Positions 44,241 through 56,307 of a DNA stretch of 64,000 nucleotides are shown here, in pieces (position 1 is the stretch's first letter; each line of letters begins with the position of its first letter). The position numbers were made by a program, and so were the translations under genes. The stretch comes from Melieria omissa (lineage: Eukaryota > Arthropoda > Insecta > Diptera > Ulidiidae), in the NCBI GenBank assembly GCA_963971225.1, contig OZ020269.1:85722450-85786449 (forward strand). The letters are read 5' to 3'. Below the pieces are notes generated by a model. That model saw only the letters and a program-made list of their open reading frames with translations, made no database searches and was not told the DNA's origin.

Positions 44241-45990
44241 TTATTTATAAAAATATTTGTTTTTATACTCAAAAAAATATTTTTCCAAATTACCATTATT
44301 GAAATAATTCAAATAGCAAATTCTCCATTTACTTAAAATGTTGAAAAAATGTTACGTACTTTTTGTTTTGTTTTGGTTTTTTGTGGTATTTGTTTTATTT
44401 TTATTTGTTTTTGTTTTTTTTTTTGCTGTTTAGTAAATATCAATTTTCCAGCTGTACTACATTCACAGTCATTCTGTTTTTCACGAATTTCTACAAACTA
44501 CATGTTGCCAATTTTTTTATTCTTTGCTCCGTTGCCGTACAAGTTTTTTATAGCAACGTTACAAAAAGTGCAATAGTTTTTTGTTGTTGTTGTTATTGTT
44601 ATAATTTAAAAAATAATCTAAATAAATTTAGTACAGAAAAATCTGGCTGGCTGTGAATTTGTTAAAATTACAATTTTAAGTAAAATATAGCAGAATTTTT
44701 TTCATAACACAATTTGCATAACTTAAGGCTTTTAAGTTTGAGGTTAAGTGGAATAAGCCTAAAAAATGTTTATGTAGTAAAAACGAAATTTGAAACATGA
44801 TGACATGCGCTTTAAAGGACAAAGCGAAAGAAAGCAAATAAATGCGAAAGAGCGTGCAAATAAATCATGAAAATGGGAATTTTTGCAGGCAAAATTATTT
44901 CCAGAAAAATAAACATAGAAATTTAAAAATGTGATTGAACATTGCAGTAAATTGGTAAATTCATAGAAATAAACTTTGGTAAAAAATATATAATTTAATT
45001 TTGTTATTGGTTTGTCAAATAAATTGCACATCATTCGATTCGGAGAGAGAGAGAGAGAATGAGCTTTTGTTGATTTGGTTGATTTAGTTGAGAGAAAGGA
45101 AGAGTGATTGCGAACGTTAAAGTCACGTGACGCTGAGCTGAAGACCAATGAAGCAAGACAGCTGTTCAAATGGAGCAAATTGAAGTGGAACTTTAAGCTT
45201 TGAATTACGCTTTAAATTGGAACTTTAAGCTTTGAAGCTTGAACTTTGAGCTTTAAGCAAAGAAGTCATAGTGTTCGAAGCATATTTTTCGTTTAAAGTG
45301 CCCGATGTCAGTCAACAGGCGTCAAAGCTTTTACTACAAACTCATATCTTCATTTTCAATGCGTTTTGTTGCTTCTCTAATAGTTGAATGGTTCTTTTTT
45401 CAATCACTTGACCTGACTTTCTTGAAATTTGCAGTCGTGTAAAATATTTTCACCTTTCAATTGCATTGAAAAGAGTTTTCAAGTTGAACATTAAGTGCGC
45501 ATTTTTTCTACTATTGTTTGTGACTTGTGTAAATGGAACTTAAGCACTGTAAAAAAAATTCACATTTAATGTTCAGTTCGAAAACGAAATATGTTTCCTT
45601 GAAGCTTGTAGAGTGGTTCTTAATTAATTAATGAGTTAAAAAATGAGACAAGAACCAACTGGTTTTTTGCAGCTTAATTTTATAGCTGGGTACAGTTGAG
45701 TTTTAAAGCGCTTAAAAAGCTCAGAAAGAGAGTTAATAATTTCAAAGTAATATTTCTTACAGTTTAAGTCAGTGGCTGTGGCCATTCTGAGCTTTCAAGT
45801 GCATGAAAAGCTCAGCATTTTAAATTCTGACAAGTTGCTGTCTTTTTTGCTTTGCCTCTGGTCACTTTATACTTTTTTACTACATTCCACAAAGTGTGAT
45901 TTTTCATAAACTTTGTTTTTTACAAAATTTCTTTAGCTGTGTCTACTGCAACTATTGCTTTCGTCTTTTTTTCTCTATTCAGAACTTATC
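44241..45990. other. Spacer, no gene seen
   Basis: AT-rich. A GA run (45042-45058) and CTTTAAGCTTTGAA repeats at 45190-45260 are the only structures seen. Confidence 0.4.
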
Positions 45991-46560
45991 AAGTTTTTTC
46001 TTTAGCATCAACCATTCAACCATTTATTAACTCTCCTATTTAGTTCACTCTCTTTTTAAGCTCTCTCTCATTCGGTGCTGCTCTTCTAGTTATACCAGCT
46101 TCAACTATTGCTTACAGCAGTGATTTTTTAATGCTCTCATTTTGTTGCATCACTCTTTTACTTTTTAGCATCATTCTCTTTCTTTTAGCAGCTCTTACTA
46201 ATTTCTTTGCCTCTTTTCTCTTCTTGTCAGCATTGACCATTTAATTCTCTTATTTTGCTGCATTACCCTTTCATTTTGTTCCGTTCCTTTAGTTATATCA
46301 GCTCCAACTATCTATTTGGCCTTATATTTCTCTACCGAAATCATCTTAACTCTTCTTTTCAGCATCTCTCATTTTGTTTTACTATTATTGTTACTTAATT
46401 TTAAGCAAATACTCTCCATGTTTTACCAGCTCTCACTATCTCTTTCGCCTTTTATTTTTCTTTCCACCAAGTACCACTCAACTCTCTCACTTTGTTGTGC
46501 ATACCACTCTTTCATTTTGTGACGCTCTTCTTTCTCTCTCTCTCTCCCTTCTCTGCTTAT
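45991..46560. repeat. Pyrimidine-rich degenerate repeats
   Basis: Long CT-rich stretch. Phrases such as TAGTTATACCAGCTTCAACTAT (46089) and TAGTTATATCAGCTCCAACTAT (46284) recur about 195 bp apart, with ATTTTGTTGCAT and CTCTCTCTC words. Open frames here are compositional. Confidence 0.65.
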
Positions 46561-47216
46561 AAATTTAAAATCATAGTAATTAGTTGTTGTGATGTGTGTG
46601 TGTCTCTCTCTCTTTCTCTTGAATTTCAACTATAAAGAAATCACTTCCATTTACACTAGCAATCAGTTTCGGGAAATTCGCCTCCACAGTTCTAAAGCAT
46701 CTAAAAAAGCACTTTAATTGCTGCTAACACATTCAGTTGTAGGTCTAATTATTTTTATCTTGTTTGTTCAGCTATTTCTTTCTATTGTTATACGGTTTCA
46801 ATGATTTGCTTTCGTTTTGCTCTTTTGCGCTCTCTCAATTTGTCCCTATACTCTCTATTTCTCTTCTCTTACATTTCGCTAATTATGTGTTATGCGTAAT
46901 TTTCGCCGCAGGCTTTTCGAAATTCTCGAAAAGCCCAAAATCTAAAATATAAAAATTAAAATATTTAGTAGAAGGAAACATTTACAACTTTACGGCATAA
47001 TTTATGAAATATTAAAAAAAATTACTCGAAGCGAGAAAGTGTCTCTCCGACATTTCGCGCTTCTTCCACTTCGCACTTTCGTACTAATACCCTACAACGC
47101 TAGCAGTTCGGGAGTTCGGCGTTCCCACGCTCCCACTCGTCTCCAGCTGCGGCTGCGCCACACAGTCGCGCCGATCACACATCGCAGCAGCGCTGATCTT
47201 CGCCGGAGCGTTCGCC
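46561..47216. other. 3' flank and probable 3' UTR of gene B
   Basis: G+C content stays high for about 130 bases past the stop codon of gene B (to about 47090), then drops sharply. A poly(A) signal could not be fixed. Confidence 0.4.
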
Positions 47217-50200
47217 TCACTTGAGCGCCTCCTTGGCGCGCTGCTCCCACTCGGCGCGGCGCTGGTGTATGCCCTTGAATTCGCCCACCGTCGCCGAGCG
47301 CTCGATTGTCTTGCCGCCACCGCCACCGCCGCCGCCGACGCTGTGCTCGAACTTCTTCGCTTTGCCGCCGTGCTGATTGTTGTTATTCGTGTTGTTGTTG
47401 TTGCTGAGCGCGTGGTTATTGTTGTTGTGCGACTCTGTTGCCGCCGTGGCGATGCCGTTGCTGTTGTGTGCTGGCGGCTGCAGTTTGCCGCCGATGCTGC
47501 TTTTTCGCTCGATGGGCATCGTTCGGAAGGCACCCAACTTGATGGGCGGAAGAAAAGCTTTGGCGCTGCTTCCGCCGCCGCCGTTGTTGGCGCCTGCGTT
47601 CGCATTCCCTGTGCCGTGGTTGTTGTTGTTGTGGTGGTGGTGGTGATGGTGGTGCAGATGGCCGTTGCTGCCATTGCTCAGGCTGAGTCCGTTCGAGCAG
47701 AGGCCGCCCTTCAGTGCGGTGTGGCGGAAATCGGCCACCGAGTTGCGATTGCTGATGACAGCGGCGCCGTGGCCATTGCTGCCGGCGCTCAATTTGCCAC
47801 CGTTGTATGCCGGCTCGAGCGGCGTCTCGATTTTGGGCAGCTTGTCGAGCTTCTCTTCGCTCGCAGACTGGTTTTCCTTGTCGCTGTCCACATTCTGTTG
47901 CGTGGGCACAAAGCGTTTGGAGGCGCCGCCGCCGCTGCTGGTGTTGGTGCTGCTTTGCGTGATTTTCTCCGCCAACGTGCTGAGATCCTCGTCTTTGATT
48001 TTGAGTGAGCGGCGCGCAAAAACCTTCATCAGCTCGGGCGTGGCATCTTCTTTATTGTTGTTATTGCTGCTGCTAATCGCTGGCGAAGCCGTTGCACTCG
48101 GCTGCGTGGCATTGCTAAAGGACTTCTTGCGCAATACGACCCCATTCTCTGGTGGCGTCGTCTCAACCGTTTCCAGCTTCTCCTCGGATCTGGTGAACGA
48201 CTTGCGATACACTTCGCTGCCGATGGACTTTTTGCGTTCGCCGCGCAACTCGTCCGCCTTCTTGTCCGTCTTTGACTTGTCCTCCTGCAGGAAGAGCCGT
48301 TTGCGCTCCAGCAGCGACAGCTTGTTCTTGGCCACTACTTCTGGCGCGGGCGCATCGGCCGGCTTGACGCGCAACACCACCGCCTCGTGGCCGTCAGTGG
48401 GCGAGCTGGCCTTGGGAGACTTCTTTACTGGACTCTTTGGCGGCAGCTCTGCGCTATGGCGCGCGTTGTTGACGCCCGGCAATTTGCTCTTCTTGTTGAT
48501 GGCCTCGAAGATGCCTTCGTGGTACCGGTCCGCTTCGGGTGTGGCATCGTTTTCGGATATGTCGACGCTTTCGTTACTCAGCCGGCGCAAACAGAGATCC
48601 TCGATGCTGCTGCATCGCACTTTGGCGTTGGGCTCTTTAGGCGATATGGGAGTGGATGCCGGTGTGGGTACCGGTGTGGGTGTCGGTACGGTAGCGGTGA
48701 TGGGCGATTCCTTAACGTTCTTGGCCAGCACCACGTTGCTGCTTTTGGCAATGCGCGCCGGATCGACGCGATTCAGCTGGATTTTCATAAACTCCGGCAC
48801 ATCGTCGCTGGAGCTGGTGCCGTTGGCCTCATCGCTGCTGGTGTTGCTGTCCAGCACGCTCGAGCTGCGGCGTGATTTGAAGCTGTTCGCTTTGTTGTTG
48901 CTGTCAGACGGTGACTTTGTGTCCGGCTCTTTTGCGGCCGGCACATGCATTGTGATGCGACCGTTCGCCGGGCTGGTGAGTTTCAATTTGTCGCGCAGCT
49001 GCACAGCCGCTGTGGTGGGCGTTGTCTTTTCCTCAGGATGCGCGGGTGAGTTTGGTGCACTGGAAGGACTCGCAACAGGCTGCTTGAAGTGCAAAACTTT
49101 GGGCCGTGGGCGTTCCGTCTCCGGCGCTGCGGCCACGGGCACCACCGACACCAGCGCTGCGGGATATTTGGGTAGTGGCGGCTTTTCGTCCGGCTTCTTG
49201 GTGGGGCTGGCCACCTTTGGTGTTCTGTCTTCGTCGCCACTGCTGCTGTTAGGCGGCGGATGTGTATTGGTGCCCGTCGATTTGCGTAGAACACTTATGA
49301 ACGGCGACTTCACCAGCAGATCGATATTCTGCTCGATCTCCGAAAGGTTCTTGTTGCAGCTGTTGCTGGGCGACAGCGACGACATGACGCCGCCCGGCGT
49401 GAGTAGCTTTGTAGGCGTGGCCTTGTTGACTATCACATTCTTCGAGTAGCTGTTGCTCGAGTGCTGCTGCTGTGCGTGCAGCTGGCCCGTGGACTCGGCG
49501 CGAGCGGCCGGCTTCACCAGGTTGTTGTCGTTGATCTCAAAGCCCAGCGAGTTGCTCTTGTCGTGCGCCGGCTCGGGCGGCGACGGCGACGAGTACTCCT
49601 TGTCGTGCAGTATGAATTCGGCGAAGCAGGGCACGCGCAGGTTCAGCGACAGATCCGGCAGGCTGGGCATGTTGTTGTGCATGGTGGCGGTCGCTGGTTT
49701 GCCCTCCTGATAGGTGCGGAAGCTGCGCGACTTCTCTACGGCCTTGCGCTGATTTTGCTGTTCACTGGTGCCGAGCGCATCGCCAGCCATGTCCAGCGAG
49801 TTGGTCGAAGTGGAGGTGCTGGTGCGGCCGAACGACTCATTGGAGCGCGTTATCTTCTGCTGGAACGCGCTTAGGCCCACGATTTTCGGCTTCTTCTCGA
49901 AGTGATGCTCCGACCTGCTGGTCAGCGAACTGTTGCTGGACGTCTGCGAGGCGGTGATCTCGCGTATAATCGAAGTTGACTGGAATGTTTCCTGCTGCGT
50001 GTGCTTGGACAGAATGCTGCTCGTGCTGGTGGCACTGCTGTTGCCGCACAACTCCTTCGTGGGCGAGACATTGCATTTACTGGCGGTGTTGTTTAGCTTA
50101 CGCTCCAGCGAACCAAAGTCCTGCGGCAGGTAGCGCTGGCGTGCCGCGGCGCCCGACTTGGGCTTCAGCGGGAGCGTCTCCTTTATGTTGATTGTGGAAC

Positions 50201-50947
50201 TGTCGCTGCTGCAGCTGGAGGGCGTCGATATCATGAACATGGCATTCAGGCCGGTGCTGCCCACGGACATAATCTCGCGTTTGATCTCCTTGCGCGTTTC
50301 CTCGACGCTCTGGTCGTAGGACATGGCGCTCTTCGATTTCTCCAGCACGCTGCCCTGATCGCTGACAATGTTTGGCGTCTGTTTGACATCGTAGCAGGAG
50401 GTGGAGATTTGCAGTTTCTTTGGTTCGCTTTGGTTCAAGTCCAGCTCGTCGGTACAGCCGGCCGTGACACGCGCAATCGAGCGCTTCGAATTGCGTGTCA
50501 TGAGGCGACGCAGAAAGCCGCTCTCAGCTGTTTCGCCGGTTGTGGTTGATGTAGTTGTGGCGGCCTTGGAGGTCTCCGGACCAGCTGATTCCGCGCCGTT
50601 GGTTGTGGTGGTGGGCGCTTTGCTGGACTCTTTAGGCGAGTCAGAAGTGGCTGATGGCTTTCCCGAGAGCGAGCGCAAGCTGAAGAGATTGGTAATGCTG
50701 GGCGTGCTCGACGTTGCGCTGCCTGATGTGATGGATGTGGCCTTTGCCACTGCATTGCTGCTTTCTGGTTTCTCCAATTTCGTACGTTTGCTGTTGAGTG
50801 TTGAGTCGCCAGCCGCTGCAGCGATGGCAGTTTTCGATGGTATGGCTGGGCGGGCAGTATGTTTCTTCGGCGTGTCGGAGAGTTGTTCCAATGTTTTTGC
50901 ATTAACGCTCGGTGGGAGTGAACGTGTTCTGGCCTTTGTATTGTTGT
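47217..50947 (-). CDS. Gene B, terminal exon (unidentified 1.47-kaa protein)
   Basis: Acceptor TGTTTTACAG, then 1,242 codons to TGA. The joined protein is about 1,468 residues. It is rich in Ser, Thr, Pro, Asn and Lys, with no membrane segment or signal peptide, so it is probably cytosolic and largely disordered. More ordered-looking, charged blocks stand out: LPQDFGSLERKLNN, DVPEFMKIQLNRVDPAR, SSIEDLCLRRLSNESVDI, KLSLLERKRLFLQEDKS, TPELMKVFARRSLKIKDED and the end GEFKGIHQRRAEWEQRAKEA. It also has His8-Asn (about 47630-47655) and Gly8 (47313-47338) tracts. I do not recognise the family; a distant tie to the vertebrate CRACD/KIAA1211 actin regulators is only a hunch. The stop overlaps a donor-like CAAGTGAGG, so a further exon is possible. 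Confidence 0.85.
47313..47338 (-). repeat. Gly codon tract in gene B
   Basis: GGC/GGT codons coding eight glycines just before the conserved-looking C terminus. Confidence 0.85.
47620..47660 (-). repeat. CAC/CAT and AAC tract in gene B
   Basis: Codons for eight His and then four Asn; a CAN-type trinucleotide repeat likely to vary in length. Confidence 0.85.
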
Positions 50948-51019
50948 CTGTAAAACACACAGAAACATTCGAAAATTTCAGTTCGAAAATCAATCAATAA
51001 ATTCATCATTTAAACTCAC

Positions 51020-51086
51020 CTATAGTGTCCAACAAAGCAGAGCCACTCAATTTCAGGCCATCCTCGTTGGCTTCCGGTATGGAGTT
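51020..51086 (-). CDS. Gene B, small internal exon
   Basis: 67 nt between acceptor TTTTTTGTAG and donor GTGAGT. Reads NSIPEANEDGLKLSGSALLD, then TI and one base. Phase 0 in and phase 1 out match the neighbours: the split Gly/Asp codon is completed by the terminal exon, giving DTIDNNTKAR or its equivalent. The two flanking introns are only 54 and 72 nt, typical of flies. Confidence 0.85.
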
Positions 51087-51140
51087 CTACAAAAAATGCA
51101 AACATTAATCAGAACTCTATGCACACACGCCGACACTCAC

Positions 51141-51686
51141 CTCCAGCGTTCTTCTGTGCTGGCGACTGGGTCCTTTCTTCTTGGTCGGTCGCAGTGACAT
51201 TTTATGCCTGGCGGCTGAATGTGACAGCCGCTGACAGTCGGCACTAAACACATCCACTTCGTCGTGCGACTCGCCGCCAAAGCTGCCGCTGGTCGAGTGA
51301 CGGTACATGTCCGACGACACCGACGAGCTGGAGAATGTGGCCGAGCGCAAAAAGCGGTTGACCGACGATGTGGAACGCTCCTGCACTGTTTCGGCGTTGA
51401 CTAAGGAATTGTTGGCGGTCGATGCGGCAAGAAACTCCTCACCGTCGGCGCTATTCATGCTGAGCAAACTCAGCGAGGAAACTTCGCTCTGATTGCCGGC
51501 CGTGTTGGATGCTGTGTTGGCGGCATTGCTACTGTGGCCGCTGCTGTGCGCCACTGTGAATTGATTGCGCTGCGACTGTTCGACGCGACGCTGCGGCGAA
51601 GCGGGACTGCGCGGCAATCCCAAGTCCTCCTCGGAGGCATCCGGACGATTGCGATTGCGCTTGCGCAACACATCGGAGAGCTCAGC
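51141..51686 (-). CDS. Gene B, 546-nt internal exon
   Basis: Acceptor CTTCTTTTAG, donor GTGAGT, 182 codons in phase 0. Begins AELSDVLRKRNRNRPDASEE, followed by Ser/Asn-rich sequence with SVSSDMYRHSTSGSFGGE. It ends in a basic block, RLSHSAARHKMSLRPTKKK then GPSRQHRRTLE. The basic tail could bind acidic partners or act as a nuclear signal; this is inference. A GTG-started frame inside it is not the true start, because the frame is open to the acceptor. Confidence 0.85.
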
Positions 51687-52363
51687 CTAAAAGAAGAAGA
51701 GAGGAGTTTAATGTTTAACTTTCAGAATTAGCAAACGGAAAATATGTTTTGATGTCAGTATTGATGAGGGACTTGAGTGCATACCCAGGTCTTCCAGCGA
51801 AAGACTAGACGCGCTCGCAGACAGCTGCGGCCCATGCGATTCTCGCTACCATTTAGTGGTTTGATTTTCATTTTAAACGGATTTTGTTTAAAATCAATCA
51901 TTTTCATTACTTGGCGTTGGCTTTCAGTGGTTGGCTTTTACGACTTTTGTTTAATGTTGGAAGATATAATTTAAAAAAATCACAAGCACTCGGTGGAGGA
52001 AAATATTTTAAAGAAGCACACAACTAAATGCTGCGGAATTGCTTTGAATGACAGTGTTGCATTCTGGGGCAACTGTTATGGATCATATGTCAAAGAAATC
52101 TACTAGATACAACGTCTAACATAGTCATTTGAAAGAGAGTCTGTAGATTACTAGACACTTTGATTACTTTGTAACTTAAGATTACTTTGGGTTACTACGA
52201 ACTTTGTAAACTTTATGAAAACCAAAAGAGACCCGATATGTGATTTGCTTTGTACAAATTCACCTATGAAGGGGATCAGGTGCACTGCTGAAAAATTAAA
52301 TGAAAATTTTAATTTCCTGTGTACAAAAAAATTATAACCAAAAGAAATATTAGTATTATGGAC
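51687..52363. other. Gene B intron, acceptor side
   Basis: AT-rich intron DNA if the first exon call at 53999 is right. No exon seen. Confidence 0.5.
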
Positions 52364-52650
52364 TTCAAAAAATTTCACAATAGAAAATTAAAAAGAAGTT
52401 CAAAATTTAAAAGTGCAGCGCACTACTGTGCGACAGTAGTTTTGACCCATCAAAAAAGTCATTCAAAAAATTTCACAATAGAAAATTAAAAAGAAATTCA
52501 AAATTTAAAAGTGCTGATTACACTGTGCGACAGTAGTTTTGACCCATCAAAAAATTCATTCAAAAAATTTCACAATAGAAAATTAAAAAGAAGTTCAAAA
52601 TTTAAAAGTGCAGATTACATTGTGCAACAGTAGTTTTGACCCATCCATAA
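52364..52650. repeat. Three tandem copies of a 97-98-bp unit
   Basis: TTTCACAATAGAAAATTAAA recurs at 52373, 52471 and 52568. Each unit holds TTCAAAATTTAAAAGTGC, then a CTGTGCGACAGTAG motif and TTTTGACCCATC. Copies are about 95% alike, so amplification is recent. The CACTGTGCGACA word is shared with the ends of the element at 32676. Confidence 0.92.
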
Positions 52651-53996
52651 GTCATCATCAATTCACAATCGCAAATATTAAAAAAATTCTTTGAAATATG
52701 TTTGTCCTTAAAATTTTAAAATCCTTTAAAGAGGACATTGGATCAGAAAATTAAAAACTGAGTATGTCCTGTTACTACGAATGACCTTTAGTTTCACGCC
52801 TATATAGTCATTTGAAAGGGTCGCGACAAAAATTGTGTTTTGTTGCACGAAGTTATTGTTTGCTCTGACTTATTGACTGATTGATTTATAATTGCAAAAC
52901 TCAAACCGCTGAAACTACAAACATGAGAGATTTGAACTAAGGCTCTTTTAAGAAAATGAAGATTTTAAGAGATTTTTTGAAATTTAAAGTTTAAAGGGAC
53001 AAAAGATGGATTAAGGTATTGTTTGAAGAAACGTGATTTGATTGATTTCAAACTTGGTGAAAATACCCCAAATCATAACTTATTCTAAACGTATTTTTCA
53101 GTTTTTATTCTAATGAAAATCTGAAGTACTCAACAATGCACACTGATTCATTCCATAGACAAAATTTAAAAAATTTTTAAACTCAGAATTTAACGATTTT
53201 GACGTAATTTGAAAGGTAAAACTCTAACTAAGAAGTAAAATATCAAAAATATCTGTGCGAAAAATAAATTTATGCAACTAACTCTTTCGGAACAGTGGAA
53301 AGCATGTTAAAATTCTTAAAATCTCAAAAATGACAAAATTTGCAAATTCAAGTCTCAGGCATTTCCAAGCTACAAAAAAGTTTAAGAAAAACAAAATCGA
53401 GATTACAATTCAGCAGACCATGGTATATGAAATGTTATTGAGTACAGACCACTCCTTATTTTGTCCCGCAGTTGTATGGAGTCGAATTACTGTGCAATGG
53501 TTTGAAGTTTGCATGCAAAACGACTATGAAAAAATCCATAAACTAATAACTCTGCAATTTTATTGAAATCACTTGCAATAAAAAACAATTTCACACGTGA
53601 CAGAGCATCTCTCAAATCTACAAAGAAATCGCTTGATGGAATCACCAACACTTTGCCCAGAATAAACTCCAGTTGTGGTCTTTATACAAATTTTTCTCTT
53701 CACAAGACTTTAACCCGAACATTGTTGCACAGTGTAATGCAAAAAAATAACTTTCAGCTGATGTTTTAACGATTTGTTTTCTTCACATTCATCACATAAA
53801 ACGAAACAATTTCAGTTTAATATTCACTGTTCTTGCATCACCGATAAATTAGCACCTGGCAGCTGCGCATTTATGGCCAGAAATGTTGCAGTAAGTGCAG
53901 TTGCATTATTCATTGTCAGAATCATGACGATCATTTAACGATCGATTTTTCACATAACCATTGCCGAGTAATTCCTTTTGGCTTCGGATTCAGCTT
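52651..53996. other. Gene B intron, donor side
   Basis: AT-rich with no exon or element recognised. Confidence 0.5.
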
Positions 53997-53998
53997 AC

Positions 53999-54061
53999 CA
54001 CAAACGTCAATTTCACGTGACTGCTTTGCACTTTTACGGTGCCGTTGGACCCGGCTACCAT
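53999..54061 (-). CDS. Gene B, predicted first coding exon
   Basis: Reads MVAGSNGTVKVQSSHVKLTF then V, up to a donor GTAAGC in phase 0, which fits the next exon's AELSDVL. The ATG has a purine at -3 (GAAATGG). An upstream in-frame ATG at 54286 would add 75 residues (MQGTRAAAR...), rich in Cys and Arg and less likely coding. The exon lies at the edge of a G+C-rich block of the kind seen at fly promoters. The call rests on the splice site and phase only. Confidence 0.5.
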
Positions 54062-54720
54062 TTCGCTGGCACACGAGGCGAAATTATCAGTGAAATTGCA
54101 TTGCACAGGCAGAATCGATTTCGGATTTGAATTGGTTGCAAGTGCTGAGCATAGCAGCGCAACTACTTGAGCGCAACACACGCAGACTTCCGCGTTGAGG
54201 GCAACGAGCGCGAGCGGTGTGCAGCGTTGTGTACGGCGGCGCGTGCAACGTGCAACTAAACGTGCCGCCGCTCGAGTGCCCTGCAACGTGCGGCAAGCCG
54301 TCAGCGCGCTTGGTCGATGGCTGTGGAAGATTGCAATTCGACAAGGAAGTGAAAGAACGGCAACCGAGGCGCATTGCGTGGCCGATAATAGGGAAATCTG
54401 CTTATTGTCAGCAACGCCGGGCGACCGGTTGGCATTTCAAGTGCTCGGAAGCGACCAGAACAACGCAATTGTGTGTGTGTGTGTGTGTGTGCGAGACTAA
54501 TGAGCCACCACAAATGCTGATGATGCACAACGTTGCGTACTTGTGTGTGAATGGGACAGTGTCAATGTCAGTCAAGGCGGCGCTGACGCAGTCGCTAAGC
54601 CAGCTCCAAGGTAAGTCTGATGTTTTTCGTTTGCGTCGCACCATCGATGCACGTTGATCTGCTGGCATAATCACGTTTCGGCATCGCTGCCTAATGCCTG
54701 ACTTATATATATTTTCCGTG
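54062..54720 (-). promoter_or_regulatory. Probable gene B 5' UTR and promoter block
   Basis: About 650 bp of raised G+C upstream of the predicted start. On the minus strand TATATATAAG lies at about 54704-54714, which could place a start site near 54680. On the plus strand a strong donor GGTAAGTCT at 54610-54618 suggests that a transcript may leave the block in the other direction. Neither is proven. Confidence 0.35.
54470..54492 (+). repeat. (GT)n microsatellite
   Basis: Eleven GT units inside the G+C-rich block. Confidence 0.9.
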
Positions 54721-56299
54721 CTCCAGCCTCCGTGCCGTCCCCCACTCAAGCTGCAGCCCGCTTTGCACTGCTCCTCCTTTCTGGATTTTTACGTGAGATT
54801 TTTCTTCGTTCGGCGCAACACATTTTTCATGCCACATGCGCCACATGTGTGTAATCTCTGCGGCAACATTGGACGTTTGACACATTTGTTGCATTGCATC
54901 ATTTCGACAGCTGGTGCGTGTCGTTGCTGAAGTTTGCCGCGTTCAGTTCGACTCTTCTGCGTTGCTGTTATTTAAATGGAATGAAGTTGAATTGGAATTT
55001 ATGCGCCGGTCAAGACCTGAGCCGACAATTGTGCGCTGTGACTGTGAAATTGACTGCTGTTTGGGATTTTGAGTTCATTGATCCGCGTGTTTTCGAGGTA
55101 CTTGAACAACTCAGCAGCAACGGAATTGTAAATTAATTGCTATTATTTTAAAACTATTTTTGGATACTGTAGGAAAATATTTGGTTTTCGTTGAAGATTA
55201 GAATAGAGTTCACTGCTACATCGGTTGATGTTTGCAGCTCAACACACGAATTTAGGATTTTTTATATAAAAATAGAAATGTGAGGGATGGGAAGTAAATC
55301 TAAGGTTGAACTGGCACAACAAATGGAGTCGAGTAAGTTTAAGAACCAAGCACGAAGTGTAGAGTCAAATGAAAATCTGAACAACAAAAGTGCATCAAAT
55401 ATTAGCCCTATTCACAATTTTGTGCATTTGAGATTGCAAATCTGTGCAATAGCAAACATTTGCCATCAATTGTGAGTAGCTTTTTTGGTTTAGTTTCAAT
55501 ACGTGTGGCAAAACACGAATTTCACAACTATGCACTCACAGAATTTTTGTAATGAAGTGCCTAATAAGTTACCTAAATAAGCTCTTCTTCCCCAAGAAAA
55601 CGTATATAAAGTGCAAAAAGAATGAAGTGCGTTTTCTTCCTCCTAGAAACTAGTAACAATACTATTTTACGAGTTGCAATCGAACAGTGACCTGTCAGAA
55701 CACAAATTATTAAACTGGGTTATTATTATGAAACGAAATCTTTGGTGTTATGAAGTACTCATTCTATGCAATGCCGGAAAAGAGTTTTTAGTTTCCCTTC
55801 ATTTCCATTAAAATCCATTAAAATACATCGGTTTTATCAACACTGACTTAACTATAGTGCAATTAGAGACGTCATCAATGGTAATAGACAACAAATAAGC
55901 CGACGGCAAAAATTATGTCACAAAAAAACCGGTTGTGACTGACTAAACAAAAAGCTACAATAATAAAAAACGATAACATAAAAATGCGGCGCAAATAAAT
56001 TGGCAAACAATTGCACTGCCAGTCGAATTGGATATTTCAATTTGCCAATTCACCGCATTGCCGGCATGTTTGCCAACAGTTGCGAGCCATTAGAGCAGAG
56101 AAACAAACCGACCGACTGTCTGCCGCGACGAGTTTGAGGCCAAAAGATGCAAGTCTCAAACAGCTGAGCAAACCTTAAAAATTAAGGAAAATACAAATGT
56201 TAAACGGATTCCAGAAGATGGCTTATACCATACAAACGAGGAAAAGAGCAAGAGAGCACCTTTGTGATTCTTGAAATTCTCATCTGCTTCATGTGGATT
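54721..56299. other. Spacer upstream of gene B
   Basis: G+C falls to normal after about 55130. No exon recognised. Confidence 0.4.
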
Positions 56300-56307
56300 G
56301 CAATAGA

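Noticed and set aside
47665..49449. 594-codon open frame on the plus strand
   Set aside because: It lies opposite gene B's terminal exon. Codon bias of the coding strand keeps the antisense frame open; it has no splice or homology support.
54195..54657. Plus-strand coding gene
   Set aside because: Frames are open because of local G+C content. Only the donor at 54611 is suggestive, so it is reported as a finding and not a gene.
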